This document shows, in pieces, positions 1 to 5,974 of a stretch of 27,216 nucleotides of DNA (the first letter of the stretch is position 1; each line of letters starts with the position of its first letter). The stretch is from positions 1 through 27,216 of the forward strand of contig CAZJCK010000048.1 in NCBI GenBank assembly GCA_964544635.1. Direction: 5' to 3'. Below the pieces are notes generated by a model. It was not told where the DNA came from. It ran no database searches and saw only the letters and a program-made list of their open reading frames with translations. The stretch is from CAZJCK01 sp964544635. GTDB lineage: Bacteria; Zixibacteria; MSB-5A5; GN15; FEB-12. A program made the position numbers and the translations under genes.

Positions 1-195
1 TTCAGTCTTCGGCGCGCATAATCTCCAACAGTGCGAGACGTTCGCAATTTTGCGACGTTTCGTCAAGCTTAAAGTCAGCTCTGTGCGGACAGTTTTCCGA
101 GTCACCATAAGAACCAAACAGTGTCTTTCTTGTTGTCAACCAAAGGCATTGTTGCTTACTTGATCTCGGTGATGAGACGCATAAGGGTTGATTAT

Positions 196-269
196 GCCCC
201 CGTAGCTCAGTCGGATAGAGCATCTGCCTTCTAAGCAGAGGGTCGCAGGTTCGAATCCTGCCGGGGGTA
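196..269 (+). tRNA. tRNA-Arg (anticodon TCT)
   Basis: A complete cloverleaf can be drawn by hand. The acceptor stem GCCCCCG (196-202) pairs with CGGGGGT (262-268), with a G-T pair at the top. The D arm is GCTC/GAGC. The anticodon stem is TCTGC/GCAGA around loop CTTCTAA (228-234), with anticodon TCT at 230-232. The T arm is GCAGG/CCTGC around TTCGAAT. The discriminator base is A269. CCA is not encoded, so it must be added after transcription. A short T-rich run (TTTTCTT) follows directly and may end the transcript. It reads AGA arginine codons. I found no convincing promoter upstream. Confidence 0.97.
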
Positions 270-343
270 TTTTCTTATCAAGTACGCCGGCAACCTTCAC
301 GACAGTCCCTGAACTATCAGCAGCTTGAACTGTTGTTTCCATA

Positions 344-1003
344 ATGGAACTGTTGCGCGCTATTCTGACCAACCCGGCCTTCCTCAGTACGTGGCTGATC
401 GTCGATGCCATTTCTGTCGCCTGGCTGATCTACGACCTGTTGTTCAAGAACAGCCATATTGTCGGACTGATGAAGTTCGTATGGATATTCACGGTCATCT
501 ATTCCGGGCCGATCGGGCTGGCGGTCTATTTCTATTCCGGACGAAAACAAATCAAACGCGACTCGCTCTGGCGGCGGGGCTGGCGTTCTGACGCCCACTG
601 CTACTCCGGCTGCGGCGCCGGCGAAATTGCCGGTGTCTTCATAGCCGCCGGCCTGCTGGCGCTGGGCAACTGGTGGGTGGCAGCGATTACGTTCAGCCTT
701 GCTTATGTCGCCGGCTTCGGTATGACAGTCGGGCCGCTTGTACAGGAGGGGGTGCCGATGGCACAGGCGCTGAAGGATGCCTTTTACAGCGAGACGGCCA
801 GCATTACCGTGATGGAGGTGACGGCGATCGGCGTCGACCTGGCGCTGGCCTCGGAAGCCAACATTGGCGATGTCCTGTTCTGGTCGTCGCTGATCTTCTC
901 ACTGTCGGTCGGACTTTTTGCCGCCTATCCGGTCAATGTTCTGCTGATCAAGTTCGGCGTCAAAGAGGGGATGCACAGTCCGAAAGAGATGGCAGAGCAT
1001 TAG
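344..1003 (+). CDS. DUF4396 domain membrane protein
   Basis: A 219-residue inner-membrane protein that I assign to the DUF4396 family. Hydrophobic segments lie near residues 12-33, 44-65, 93-108, 111-130 and 176-202, separated by short loops. The family hallmark is visible at 85-94, where His85, Cys86 and Cys90 form an H-C-x3-C motif just before a transmembrane helix, followed by the small-residue-rich segment that ends in GLL. The C-terminus has the family-like YPVN...GVKEGM stretch (195-210). The His/Cys motif could bind a metal, but the function of the family is not established. The ATG at 344 has no clear Shine-Dalgarno sequence. The gene starts 74 bases after the tRNA on the same strand and could be read from the tRNA promoter if termination is leaky. 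Its stop is followed by about 150 bases with no terminator I can identify. Confidence 0.85.
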   Translation: MELLRAILTNPAFLSTWLIVDAISVAWLIYDLLFKNSHIVGLMKFVWIFTVIYSGPIGLAVYFYSGRKQIKRDSLWRRGWRSDAHCYSGCGAGEIAGVFIAAGLLALGNWWVAAITFSLAYVAGFGMTVGPLVQEGVPMAQALKDAFYSETASITVMEVTAIGVDLALASEANIGDVLFWSSLIFSLSVGLFAAYPVNVLLIKFGVKEGMHSPKEMAEH

Positions 1004-1156
1004 GCAAATTAGCAGTCCTGGCGCGCAGCCGGCGGCCTGTTCTCTCGCCTTCGATCGGGACCGCCGAGCCGCCCCGGCTCCCCGCCTGTGCCGGCGATTC
1101 CAAAGTCGGCATATGACCAGGCATTACAATGAGGCGACAAACGCCATTTTTCTATT

Positions 1157-1444
1157 TCACTTCTTGCGCCGCAGGGTCAGTCGCCGCCAGCTGTTGCGGT
1201 CGGCGGCGCAGTGACGTTCCTCGATCTGGGCGTCGAAAATGACCTTCCGAAAGTCCCGGCAGGCGGTTTCGATGATCCGTCCGAGCAGGTCGACATCACC
1301 GTCGCTCAGTTGCAGGGCGGCCAGCTGGATACGTTCATTCAGCCGGGGCGGCCCCACGATATCATCGCGGAGCACCTTCAGGGCAAACGGTTTCTTTTCC
1401 TCGGTAAAGACGAGGTCTACGACAGCGAGTACTTTTTCTGTCAT
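1157..1444 (-). CDS. Small conserved-looking hypothetical protein
   Basis: A 95-residue soluble protein that I do not recognise. It starts with MTEKVLAVVDLVF and has a predicted alpha/beta character: an N-terminal beta-strand-like stretch, a charged middle (LSDGDVDLLGRIIETACRDF) and a strongly basic C-terminal end. Codon use in this frame is typical of the neighbouring genes, with many third positions G or C, which favours it over an overlapping reading frame on the other strand. The ATG at 1444 is preceded by GGGACGAT, a weak ribosome site. It is divergent from the transporter gene that follows, and the two share about 145 bases of upstream DNA. No signal peptide or membrane segment is visible. 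There is no basis for a functional call. Confidence 0.6.
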   Translation of the reverse strand: MTEKVLAVVDLVFTEEKKPFALKVLRDDIVGPPRLNERIQLAALQLSDGDVDLLGRIIETACRDFRKVIFDAQIEERHCAADRNSWRRLTLRRKK

Positions 1445-1551
1445 ATCGTCCCGTGTAGTTAGTGGGGCGGGTTGTTTGGAAGAGTAATTCTATAGGATCT
1501 ATCGTCGGTCCGGCGACGGATGAGTTTAGCCGGTCGGCAAAAAAAGTCCGG

Positions 1552-1580
1552 TTTACTTTTACGGCCGGATCAGCTATATC
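1552..1580 (+). promoter_or_regulatory. Candidate promoter of the YhhQ-type transporter
   Basis: TTTACT (1552-1557) and TATATC (1575-1580) match the -35 and -10 consensus at four of six positions each, with an optimal 17-base spacer. The predicted transcript start would fall near 1587, only a few bases before the GTG at 1591, so the mRNA could be nearly leaderless. No preQ1-riboswitch-like leader would fit after this promoter. This rests on consensus matching only. Confidence 0.35.
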
Positions 1581-1590
1581 ATCGGCCAAC

Positions 1591-2277
1591 GTGGAACGCC
1601 CCGGAAAACAATACAAATATTACGACCTGATCATGGCGCTGTTCGTGACCGTGCTGTTGAGCTCCAACCTGATTGGCGCCATCAAGGTCTGTGAGATCGG
1701 CGGTTTCGCCTTTGGCGCCGGCATCCTGTTCTTTCCTATCAGCTACTTGTTTGGGGACATCCTGACCGAAGTGTACGGTTATGCCCGGACGCGCAAAGTG
1801 GTCTGGGCCGGGTTCGGGGCGCTTATCTTCGCCACCATTTCCGCCTATATCGTCCTGGGGCTGCCCCCGGCGCCGGATTGGCCGCACCAGCATGCGCTTG
1901 AGATTGTGTTCGGCGGGACACCGCGGATAGTCGCGGCCTCGATCCTGGCTTACTGGGTCGGGGAGTTTACCAATTCCTTCGTGATGGCCAAGATGAAACT
2001 GTTGACTAAAGGGCGCTGGCTGTGGACCCGGACGATTGGCTCGACTATCGTCGGCACCGGTGTCGACTCCTTCATCTTCTACCCGGTGGCGTTCTGGGGC
2101 GTTTGGACCGACGGGCAGGTGATCGCAGTCATGCTGGGTAACTATGGCCTGAAAGTACTGTGGGAGGTGCTGGCAACGCCGTTTACGTATAAGATCGTCG
2201 GCTTCCTCAAGCGGGCCGAGCATGAAGATTACTACGACACCGACACCAACTTCACGCCGTTCTCGCTGGAGACGTAG
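1591..2277 (+). CDS. yhhQ: Queuosine precursor transporter, YhhQ/VUT family
   Basis: An inner-membrane transporter of the VUT_1/YhhQ family, whose members import queuosine precursors (preQ0/preQ1) for tRNA modification. From GTG 1591 it is 228 residues, normal for the family, and begins with the conserved entry YYDLIMALFVTVLLSSNLIGAIKV. About six membrane segments follow. Family-like stretches are the P-rich SYLFGDILTEVYGYARTRKVVW (residues 49-70 approximately), the GEFTNS motif in the middle, and the GSTIVGTGVDSFIFYPVAFWG segment. An in-frame GTG at 1462 would add 43 residues unlike any family member and would cross the candidate promoter, so I prefer 1591, although it lacks a ribosome site. 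The gene converges on the YciI gene with six bases between the stops. The family assignment is firm; the exact substrate is inferred. Confidence 0.88.
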   Translation: MERPGKQYKYYDLIMALFVTVLLSSNLIGAIKVCEIGGFAFGAGILFFPISYLFGDILTEVYGYARTRKVVWAGFGALIFATISAYIVLGLPPAPDWPHQHALEIVFGGTPRIVAASILAYWVGEFTNSFVMAKMKLLTKGRWLWTRTIGSTIVGTGVDSFIFYPVAFWGVWTDGQVIAVMLGNYGLKVLWEVLATPFTYKIVGFLKRAEHEDYYDTDTNFTPFSLET

Positions 2278-2283
2278 CACCCT

Positions 2284-2580
2284 CTATCTATTGGGGAACA
2301 GGACGAGTCGGAACTCTGTCAGCTCTACCGAGAAGATGCCGGCCTCGACGGCGGGGTCCTGCGCTGCGATGGTGTGCGCCCGCTCCGGATCATCGGTCGC
2401 CAGCACCGCCAGGCCAAAACGGGCATCGGTCCGCCGTCCGACCATCAACACGATCCCCTCTTCGTACAGCTTCTGCAGGTACTGGAAATGCGCCTCGGCC
2501 GCCGCCGCCTCGTCGGGGGAAGCATCGGCCGGAAAGGTTTCTCTCGGCGGCAGGTAGGTCATGAGATAGCACGGGGTCAT
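2284..2580 (-). CDS. YciI-like (YCII domain) protein
   Basis: A 98-residue cytoplasmic protein of the YCII/dimeric alpha-beta barrel (ferredoxin-like) family. It opens with the beta strand CYLMTYLPPRETF, then a helix carrying His31 in EAHFQYLQKLYEEG, then GIVLMVGRRTD. It has the characteristic D-P pairs: the segment around TDDPERAHTIAAQDPAVEAGIFSVEL contains the family motif of an acidic residue and Pro before AGIF. In characterised relatives a His-Asp pair lies in a pocket and catalysis is poorly defined, so no reaction is claimed. The gene lies downstream of the SET-domain gene on the same strand, with seven bases between stop and start, so the two are probably co-transcribed. TAGGTGA, overlapping the upstream stop, may be the ribosome site, suggesting coupling. 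Confidence 0.85.
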   Translation of the reverse strand: MTPCYLMTYLPPRETFPADASPDEAAAAEAHFQYLQKLYEEGIVLMVGRRTDARFGLAVLATDDPERAHTIAAQDPAVEAGIFSVELTEFRLVLFPNR

Positions 2581-2587
2581 CCGTCAC

Positions 2588-3103
2588 CTACTTTTTCGAC
2601 TTTTTCTTGTTCTTCTTCGACTTCTTCTTCTTGCGCTTCTTTTTGGGGAGAGCGAGGATGGTACCCCGGCACTTGTCGGAGCCGCACCGGCAGACATAGA
2701 ACTCTTGCTGCTTCTTGCTCAGCTTGCCGCCGATCTGGAAATTATAGTCATAGCACAGTTCCACGCCGGGCTGGATATTTTTGAGGGCAAAAATCCAGAT
2801 GCGACCGTCCTCGTTGACCGCCTCGCAGTTGGGATCGCACGAGTGGTTGATGAAGCGGGCGTCGTTGCCGCCGACGGCGGCATCGATGGTCACCTCGTCG
2901 TCGACCTCGAACAGGAAGGTGTGGTGGCGCTGCATCTTATCTTCGTCATAGCGGCGCGCTTCCTCCTCGGGTGGGATACGCTCACCGACATATTCGATAA
3001 TTCGCTGGCCCTTGCGGATACGTCGAACCGCAAAACCTCCCTTACCCTGGATGGGCGAGTTTCGCACGGCGAATAGTTTGCGTTTGGGACCTTTTGACGA
3101 CAC
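2588..3103 (-). CDS. SET-domain protein-lysine methyltransferase with lysine-rich tail
   Basis: A 171-residue protein of the SET family, which transfers methyl groups from S-adenosylmethionine to lysine side chains. Visible motifs in order: the G-K-G-G cofactor loop (residues 20-23), the NHSCDPN pseudoknot motif (86-92), the ELCYDY motif with the probable catalytic Tyr120, and a post-SET C-x-C-x4-C zinc cluster (Cys138, Cys140, Cys145), which with Cys89 could complete a zinc site. This is close to a minimal SET/post-SET core. The last 18 or so residues are almost all Lys/Arg, with three Ser and one Asn, resembling histone-tail or nucleic-acid-binding extensions. No signal peptide is seen, so it should act in the cytoplasm. 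The start is a GTG at 3103 with AGGAG about 10 bases upstream. It is the first gene of a likely operon with YciI. The target is unknown. Confidence 0.9.
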   Translation of the reverse strand: MSSKGPKRKLFAVRNSPIQGKGGFAVRRIRKGQRIIEYVGERIPPEEEARRYDEDKMQRHHTFLFEVDDEVTIDAAVGGNDARFINHSCDPNCEAVNEDGRIWIFALKNIQPGVELCYDYNFQIGGKLSKKQQEFYVCRCGSDKCRGTILALPKKKRKKKKSKKNKKKSKK

Positions 3104-3155
3104 TGCTGTGGTTCTCCTGCCTCTCGACGTGTATACTACAATTGGCTGCTAAGCG

Positions 3156-3184
3156 TTGATATTGATAACGCCGGGAAAGGTCAA
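3156..3184 (-). promoter_or_regulatory. Candidate promoter of the SET-YciI operon
   Basis: On the minus strand, TTGACC (3184-3179) and TATCAA (3161-3156) match the -35 at five of six and the -10 at four of six positions, with a 17-base spacer. Transcription would start near 3149, giving a leader of about 46 bases to the GTG at 3103. Consensus matching only. Confidence 0.45.
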
Positions 3185-3212
3185 GTGTTGTTTCGTATTG
3201 GCACGGTGCTCG

Positions 3213-3224
3213 TTCAAGCTTGAA
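3213..3224. promoter_or_regulatory. Perfect 12-base palindrome, possible operator
   Basis: TTCAAGCTTGAA is a perfect palindrome in the divergent region between the SET operon and the diguanylate cyclase gene. It lies about 30 bases upstream of the proposed SET-operon -35 box, a position suited to an activator. One 12-base palindrome can arise by chance, so the regulatory reading is weak. Confidence 0.2.
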
Positions 3225-3293
3225 TCGCCGGGCGCCGATACAAGAAAAGTGGAGTGTGTAAAATTGTTGTTGCCCGACGATGGCACTTCATAT

Positions 3294-3309
3294 CACTCTT
3301 GTTAGAGTG
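3294..3309 (+). promoter_or_regulatory. Small hairpin ahead of the diguanylate cyclase gene
   Basis: CACTCT (3294-3299) and AGAGTG (3304-3309) form a perfect six-base stem with loop TGTT, 29 bases before the ATG at 3339. No T-run follows, so it is not a terminator. It could be an operator half-site pair or a leader structure. The cyclase gene lacks an obvious ribosome site, so a structured leader would be notable, but the arms are short. Confidence 0.2.
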
Positions 3310-3338
3310 CATATCGGCAACGGCCATGCGACTGCATC

Positions 3339-4235
3339 ATGACCAAGTTAACACTACGCCTCATCGAGATCGTTCGTCGGCTGTCGAATGAAACGATCAT
3401 AATTCTCGCGCTGATCTGGGTGGTCACCATCGGTGGCTGCAACTACCTGGCGCCTAATCGGTACGACGTGACCGTGCTCTACCTGGTGCCGATCGCCCTG
3501 TCGACCTGGATGGTGGGGCGATGGAGCGGCCTGTTGCTCTCGATTCTGTCCTCCGCCATCTGGCTGGCGACTGACCTGTTGAACAGCGGCGCGCCTGATG
3601 GCCTGTCGGTCTCGATACTGAACTCGATCTTCCGACTTACCGTCTTCGTGGTGGTCGTCGAAATTCTCCACTACCTGCAACGGCTGCTGGAGCAGGAATC
3701 GGAATGGGGGCGCAAGGATCCGCTGACCAAGATTGCCAACCGCCGCGCCTTCTACGAACTGGCCGACCGCGAACTGAGTCGTTGCCGCCGCAGCGGCCGT
3801 CCGCTGACCATCGCCGTGCTCGATGTCGATGACTTCAAACGGATCAACGATCACCTTGGACACGCTGCCGGGGATACAGTACTCAAGCGGGTCTCGGAGA
3901 TCATGGTCGATAATCTGAGAGCGGTCGACGTGGTGGCCCGATTCGGTGGTGATGAATTTGTGTTGCTGCTGCCGGAGACCGGCGCCCCGGAGGCACACTC
4001 ACTGATCACGCGGCTGCGGGGTGACTTGCTGCAGGCAATGCGTGACGGCAACTACCAGTCGACCTTCAGTATCGGCGTGGTAACCTACCAGAGTTCGCCG
4101 GACAGCGTTGATTCCATGATCTCAAAGGCGGATATCGCCATGTATGCGGCCAAGCAGGACGGCAAGGACCGGATTCGACACGACGTCTTGCAGCAGACGG
4201 CGTTTACTGATTCGGACGAAACCGAGAAGAGCTGA
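3339..4235 (+). CDS. Membrane-anchored GGDEF diguanylate cyclase
   Basis: A 298-residue protein that should make the second messenger cyclic di-GMP from two GTP. The N-terminal 115 residues are hydrophobic, with about four membrane segments (roughly 19-35, 44-60, 64-80 and 92-112), resembling small integral sensor domains. A short linker leads to DPLTKIANRR (127-136), the start of the GGDEF domain. The DVDDFKRIND metal/substrate motif is at 162-171 and an intact GGDEF is at 203-207. An RxxD inhibitory site (Arg194-Asp197) lies exactly five residues before GGDEF, so product feedback is expected. The ligand sensed by the membrane part is unknown. No ribosome site is evident before the ATG at 3339. 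The stop is one base from the stop of the convergent flavoprotein gene. Confidence 0.93.
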   Translation: MTKLTLRLIEIVRRLSNETIIILALIWVVTIGGCNYLAPNRYDVTVLYLVPIALSTWMVGRWSGLLLSILSSAIWLATDLLNSGAPDGLSVSILNSIFRLTVFVVVVEILHYLQRLLEQESEWGRKDPLTKIANRRAFYELADRELSRCRRSGRPLTIAVLDVDDFKRINDHLGHAAGDTVLKRVSEIMVDNLRAVDVVARFGGDEFVLLLPETGAPEAHSLITRLRGDLLQAMRDGNYQSTFSIGVVTYQSSPDSVDSMISKADIAMYAAKQDGKDRIRHDVLQQTAFTDSDETEKS

Positions 4236-4236
4236 G

Positions 4237-5187
4237 CTACTCCCGACCGGCGACAATAGTTTCGGCCGCGCGAAGACCGGACAGCGCGGCCGCCTCCACG
4301 CCACTCCCACCAAAACCATCCCCGGCGCACACCAGCAGCGGGGAATCGGTGATGACGGAGTAATAAGCGTCGATTGACTGCCGCACCTCGCTGTAGCGCC
4401 AGCGATGCAGTTGTGATTCGGTTAGGGGACGGCCAATGGCGTCGGCGACGGCCTGCTGAATTCGTTCGATCACGTGCTCCGGCTCTTCCTCGAGAGAGCT
4501 TCTGGCGAAGTCGCCGGTGGATAGAACGGTGGCCGTTCTGCGATCCGGCGAAATGCCCTTGGATTGATTGTCAGTGATCCGTCGGATGATGCTTTCTCCG
4601 AAAGTTAGCGTGCCGGGCACCGGGATCGCAGCCGCATCATCGATTACGCCCATGAGGGCGAAGCAGGGACCGTATGCGATTTGCTCGATATTGTCAGGGA
4701 TGTCACCGCTTCCGGAGCGCTCGAGAAGCTGCCGCGCTTGTGGTGCCGGGCAAGTAATCAGGACTGTAGCGGCGGAGATTCGAGCACCGTTTTCGCAGGT
4801 CAGATGCCAGTGATTTTCAGCCGGTTCGAGCCGGGTTACCCGGTGCTGCAGGCGAATATCGAGCCCCTCGGCAAGGTACCGTGGCAGGCTTGTCATGCCG
4901 TCGACACCACAGAGCTGGTCGCCAAACCACAGCTTCAGACAGCCGCCGGCAAGCCACTGTTCGGTCAGTTCGCGGAAATCGGACGTTGTGGCGGTGAAGG
5001 ATTGGGCTCCATGATCGCAACGTCCGGGCTGGAGCCGGCGTGTCGCCATCCGTCCACCGACACCTCGCGCCTTGTCGACCACGATGATATCCAAACCCCG
5101 GTCCTGCATTTTTCGGGCGGCGAGCAGACCGGCGATACCGGCGCCGATGACGGCACAGGTGGCGGTTCTTGTCGAGGGAGTGTTCAT
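4237..5187 (-). CDS. Renalase-like FAD/NAD(P)-dependent oxidoreductase
   Basis: A 316-residue flavoprotein of the renalase/amine-oxidase-like group. The N-terminal Rossmann motif GAGIAG is at residues 15-20. The second FAD contact DKARGVGGRMATRR (38-51) is highly typical of bacterial renalase-like proteins, as are the CDHGAQSFT stretch that follows and a WRYSEVRQS segment near the C-terminus. The closing CAGDGFGGSGVEAAALSGLRAAE contains the C-terminal FAD-binding motif. Characterised relatives oxidise off-pathway dihydro-NAD(P) isomers; that activity is family knowledge and not shown here. I chose the ATG at 5187. A TTG 60 bases upstream is in frame but would put 20 unrelated residues before the Rossmann fold. 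No strong ribosome site is seen. The protein has no signal peptide. It converges on the cyclase gene. Confidence 0.85.
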   Translation of the reverse strand: MNTPSTRTATCAVIGAGIAGLLAARKMQDRGLDIIVVDKARGVGGRMATRRLQPGRCDHGAQSFTATTSDFRELTEQWLAGGCLKLWFGDQLCGVDGMTSLPRYLAEGLDIRLQHRVTRLEPAENHWHLTCENGARISAATVLITCPAPQARQLLERSGSGDIPDNIEQIAYGPCFALMGVIDDAAAIPVPGTLTFGESIIRRITDNQSKGISPDRRTATVLSTGDFARSSLEEEPEHVIERIQQAVADAIGRPLTESQLHRWRYSEVRQSIDAYYSVITDSPLLVCAGDGFGGSGVEAAALSGLRAAETIVAGRE

Positions 5188-5304
5188 TCTGATCGGTCGA
5201 ACGGTCCGGGCATCATGGCGGTTCCCCTCGGTGCTATTCGTGCGCAAAAAAACTTGCTCGCTCGATAGTGGACCGGCATCTTTGCGCCGACTTGCGGTCA
5301 GTTA

Positions 5305-5313
5305 TGGTACAAT
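5305..5313 (+). promoter_or_regulatory. Extended -10 promoter candidate for the lpoB operon
   Basis: TGGTACAAT is an extended -10 element (TG, one base, then TACAAT matching five of six). No good -35 is found at 16-18 bases upstream, as is common for extended -10 promoters. It would start transcription near 5320, leaving about 49 bases before the lpoB ATG at 5369. Confidence 0.4.
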
Positions 5314-5368
5314 AAGAAAGCAAACCAATACCCGTTCGCCTGTCGGGCGGCAATAAGGAGAGAGTGCG

Positions 5369-5953
5369 ATGTTCAAGTATGTTGTCATGATGCTGGTCCT
5401 GATCAGCCTGGTAATCGGCTGCGGCGGCGGCAAAACAGTCACCCGGATCGAGCCGGAGACACAGACTGACTTGTCGGGGCGCTGGAATGACACCGACGCC
5501 CGGCTGGTGGCCGATGAGATGGTGGACGACGCCCTGGCTCGTCCGTGGCTCAACACCTTCGGTGTTGAAGAAGGTCGCAAGCCGGTGGTGACGGTCGGCC
5601 CGATCCGTAATAAGACTCACGAGCATATCGATACCGAGACCTTCACCAAGGATTTCGAGCGCGAGCTGATCAATTCGAGCCTGGTGAGGTTCGTGGCCAG
5701 CCGTGACCAGCGCGAGGATGTCTATGAGGAGTTGATGCAGCAGCAGGAATTTGCATCGGCGGAAACGATGAAGCGCCTCAAGCAGGCGACCGGTGCGGAT
5801 TTTGTCCTCCTCGGTTCGGTCAAGAGTATTGTCGACCAGGAAGGGAGTCAGTCGGTAGTCTTTTACCAGACCGACCTGGAGCTGATCAACATCGAATCGA
5901 TGGAGAAGGTCTGGATCGGTTCGAAGGAAATCAAGAAGTACATCGAGCGGTAG
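5369..5953 (+). CDS. lpoB: LpoB-like penicillin-binding-protein activator lipoprotein
   Basis: A 194-residue lipoprotein of the LpoB (PF13036) family. In Enterobacteria, LpoB sits in the outer membrane and activates the peptidoglycan synthase PBP1B. A lipoprotein signal ends at Cys18 with lipobox VIGC, followed by a Gly-rich linker. The body carries family-like features: DARLVADEMVDDAL, then PVVTVGPIRNKTHEHIDTETFTKDFERELINS, then the segment ending KQATGADFVLLGSVKSI, and the terminal WIGSKEIKKYIER. The start is well supported: AAGGAGAG lies about seven bases before the ATG. The COG3014 lipoprotein gene follows 21 bases later on the same strand, an arrangement I recall from Proteobacterial lpoB loci. 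Activation of a specific synthase here is inferred; no such gene is in the window. Confidence 0.87.
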   Translation: MFKYVVMMLVLISLVIGCGGGKTVTRIEPETQTDLSGRWNDTDARLVADEMVDDALARPWLNTFGVEEGRKPVVTVGPIRNKTHEHIDTETFTKDFERELINSSLVRFVASRDQREDVYEELMQQQEFASAETMKRLKQATGADFVLLGSVKSIVDQEGSQSVVFYQTDLELINIESMEKVWIGSKEIKKYIER

Positions 5954-5974
5954 TTCCGGGTTCGAGCGGAATCG

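Noticed and set aside
136..411. A minus-strand frame of 91 codons over the tRNA
   Set aside because: It runs through the complete tRNA-Arg and has no motif. The tRNA explains the sequence.
1211..1462. A plus-strand reading frame of 83 codons opposite the small hypothetical gene
   Set aside because: Codon third positions on the minus strand fit the neighbouring genes better. Both cannot be main genes.
1441..1590. A preQ1 riboswitch before the YhhQ-type transporter
   Set aside because: I do not see the A-rich tail and pseudoknot pattern of any preQ1 class, and the best promoter leaves almost no leader.
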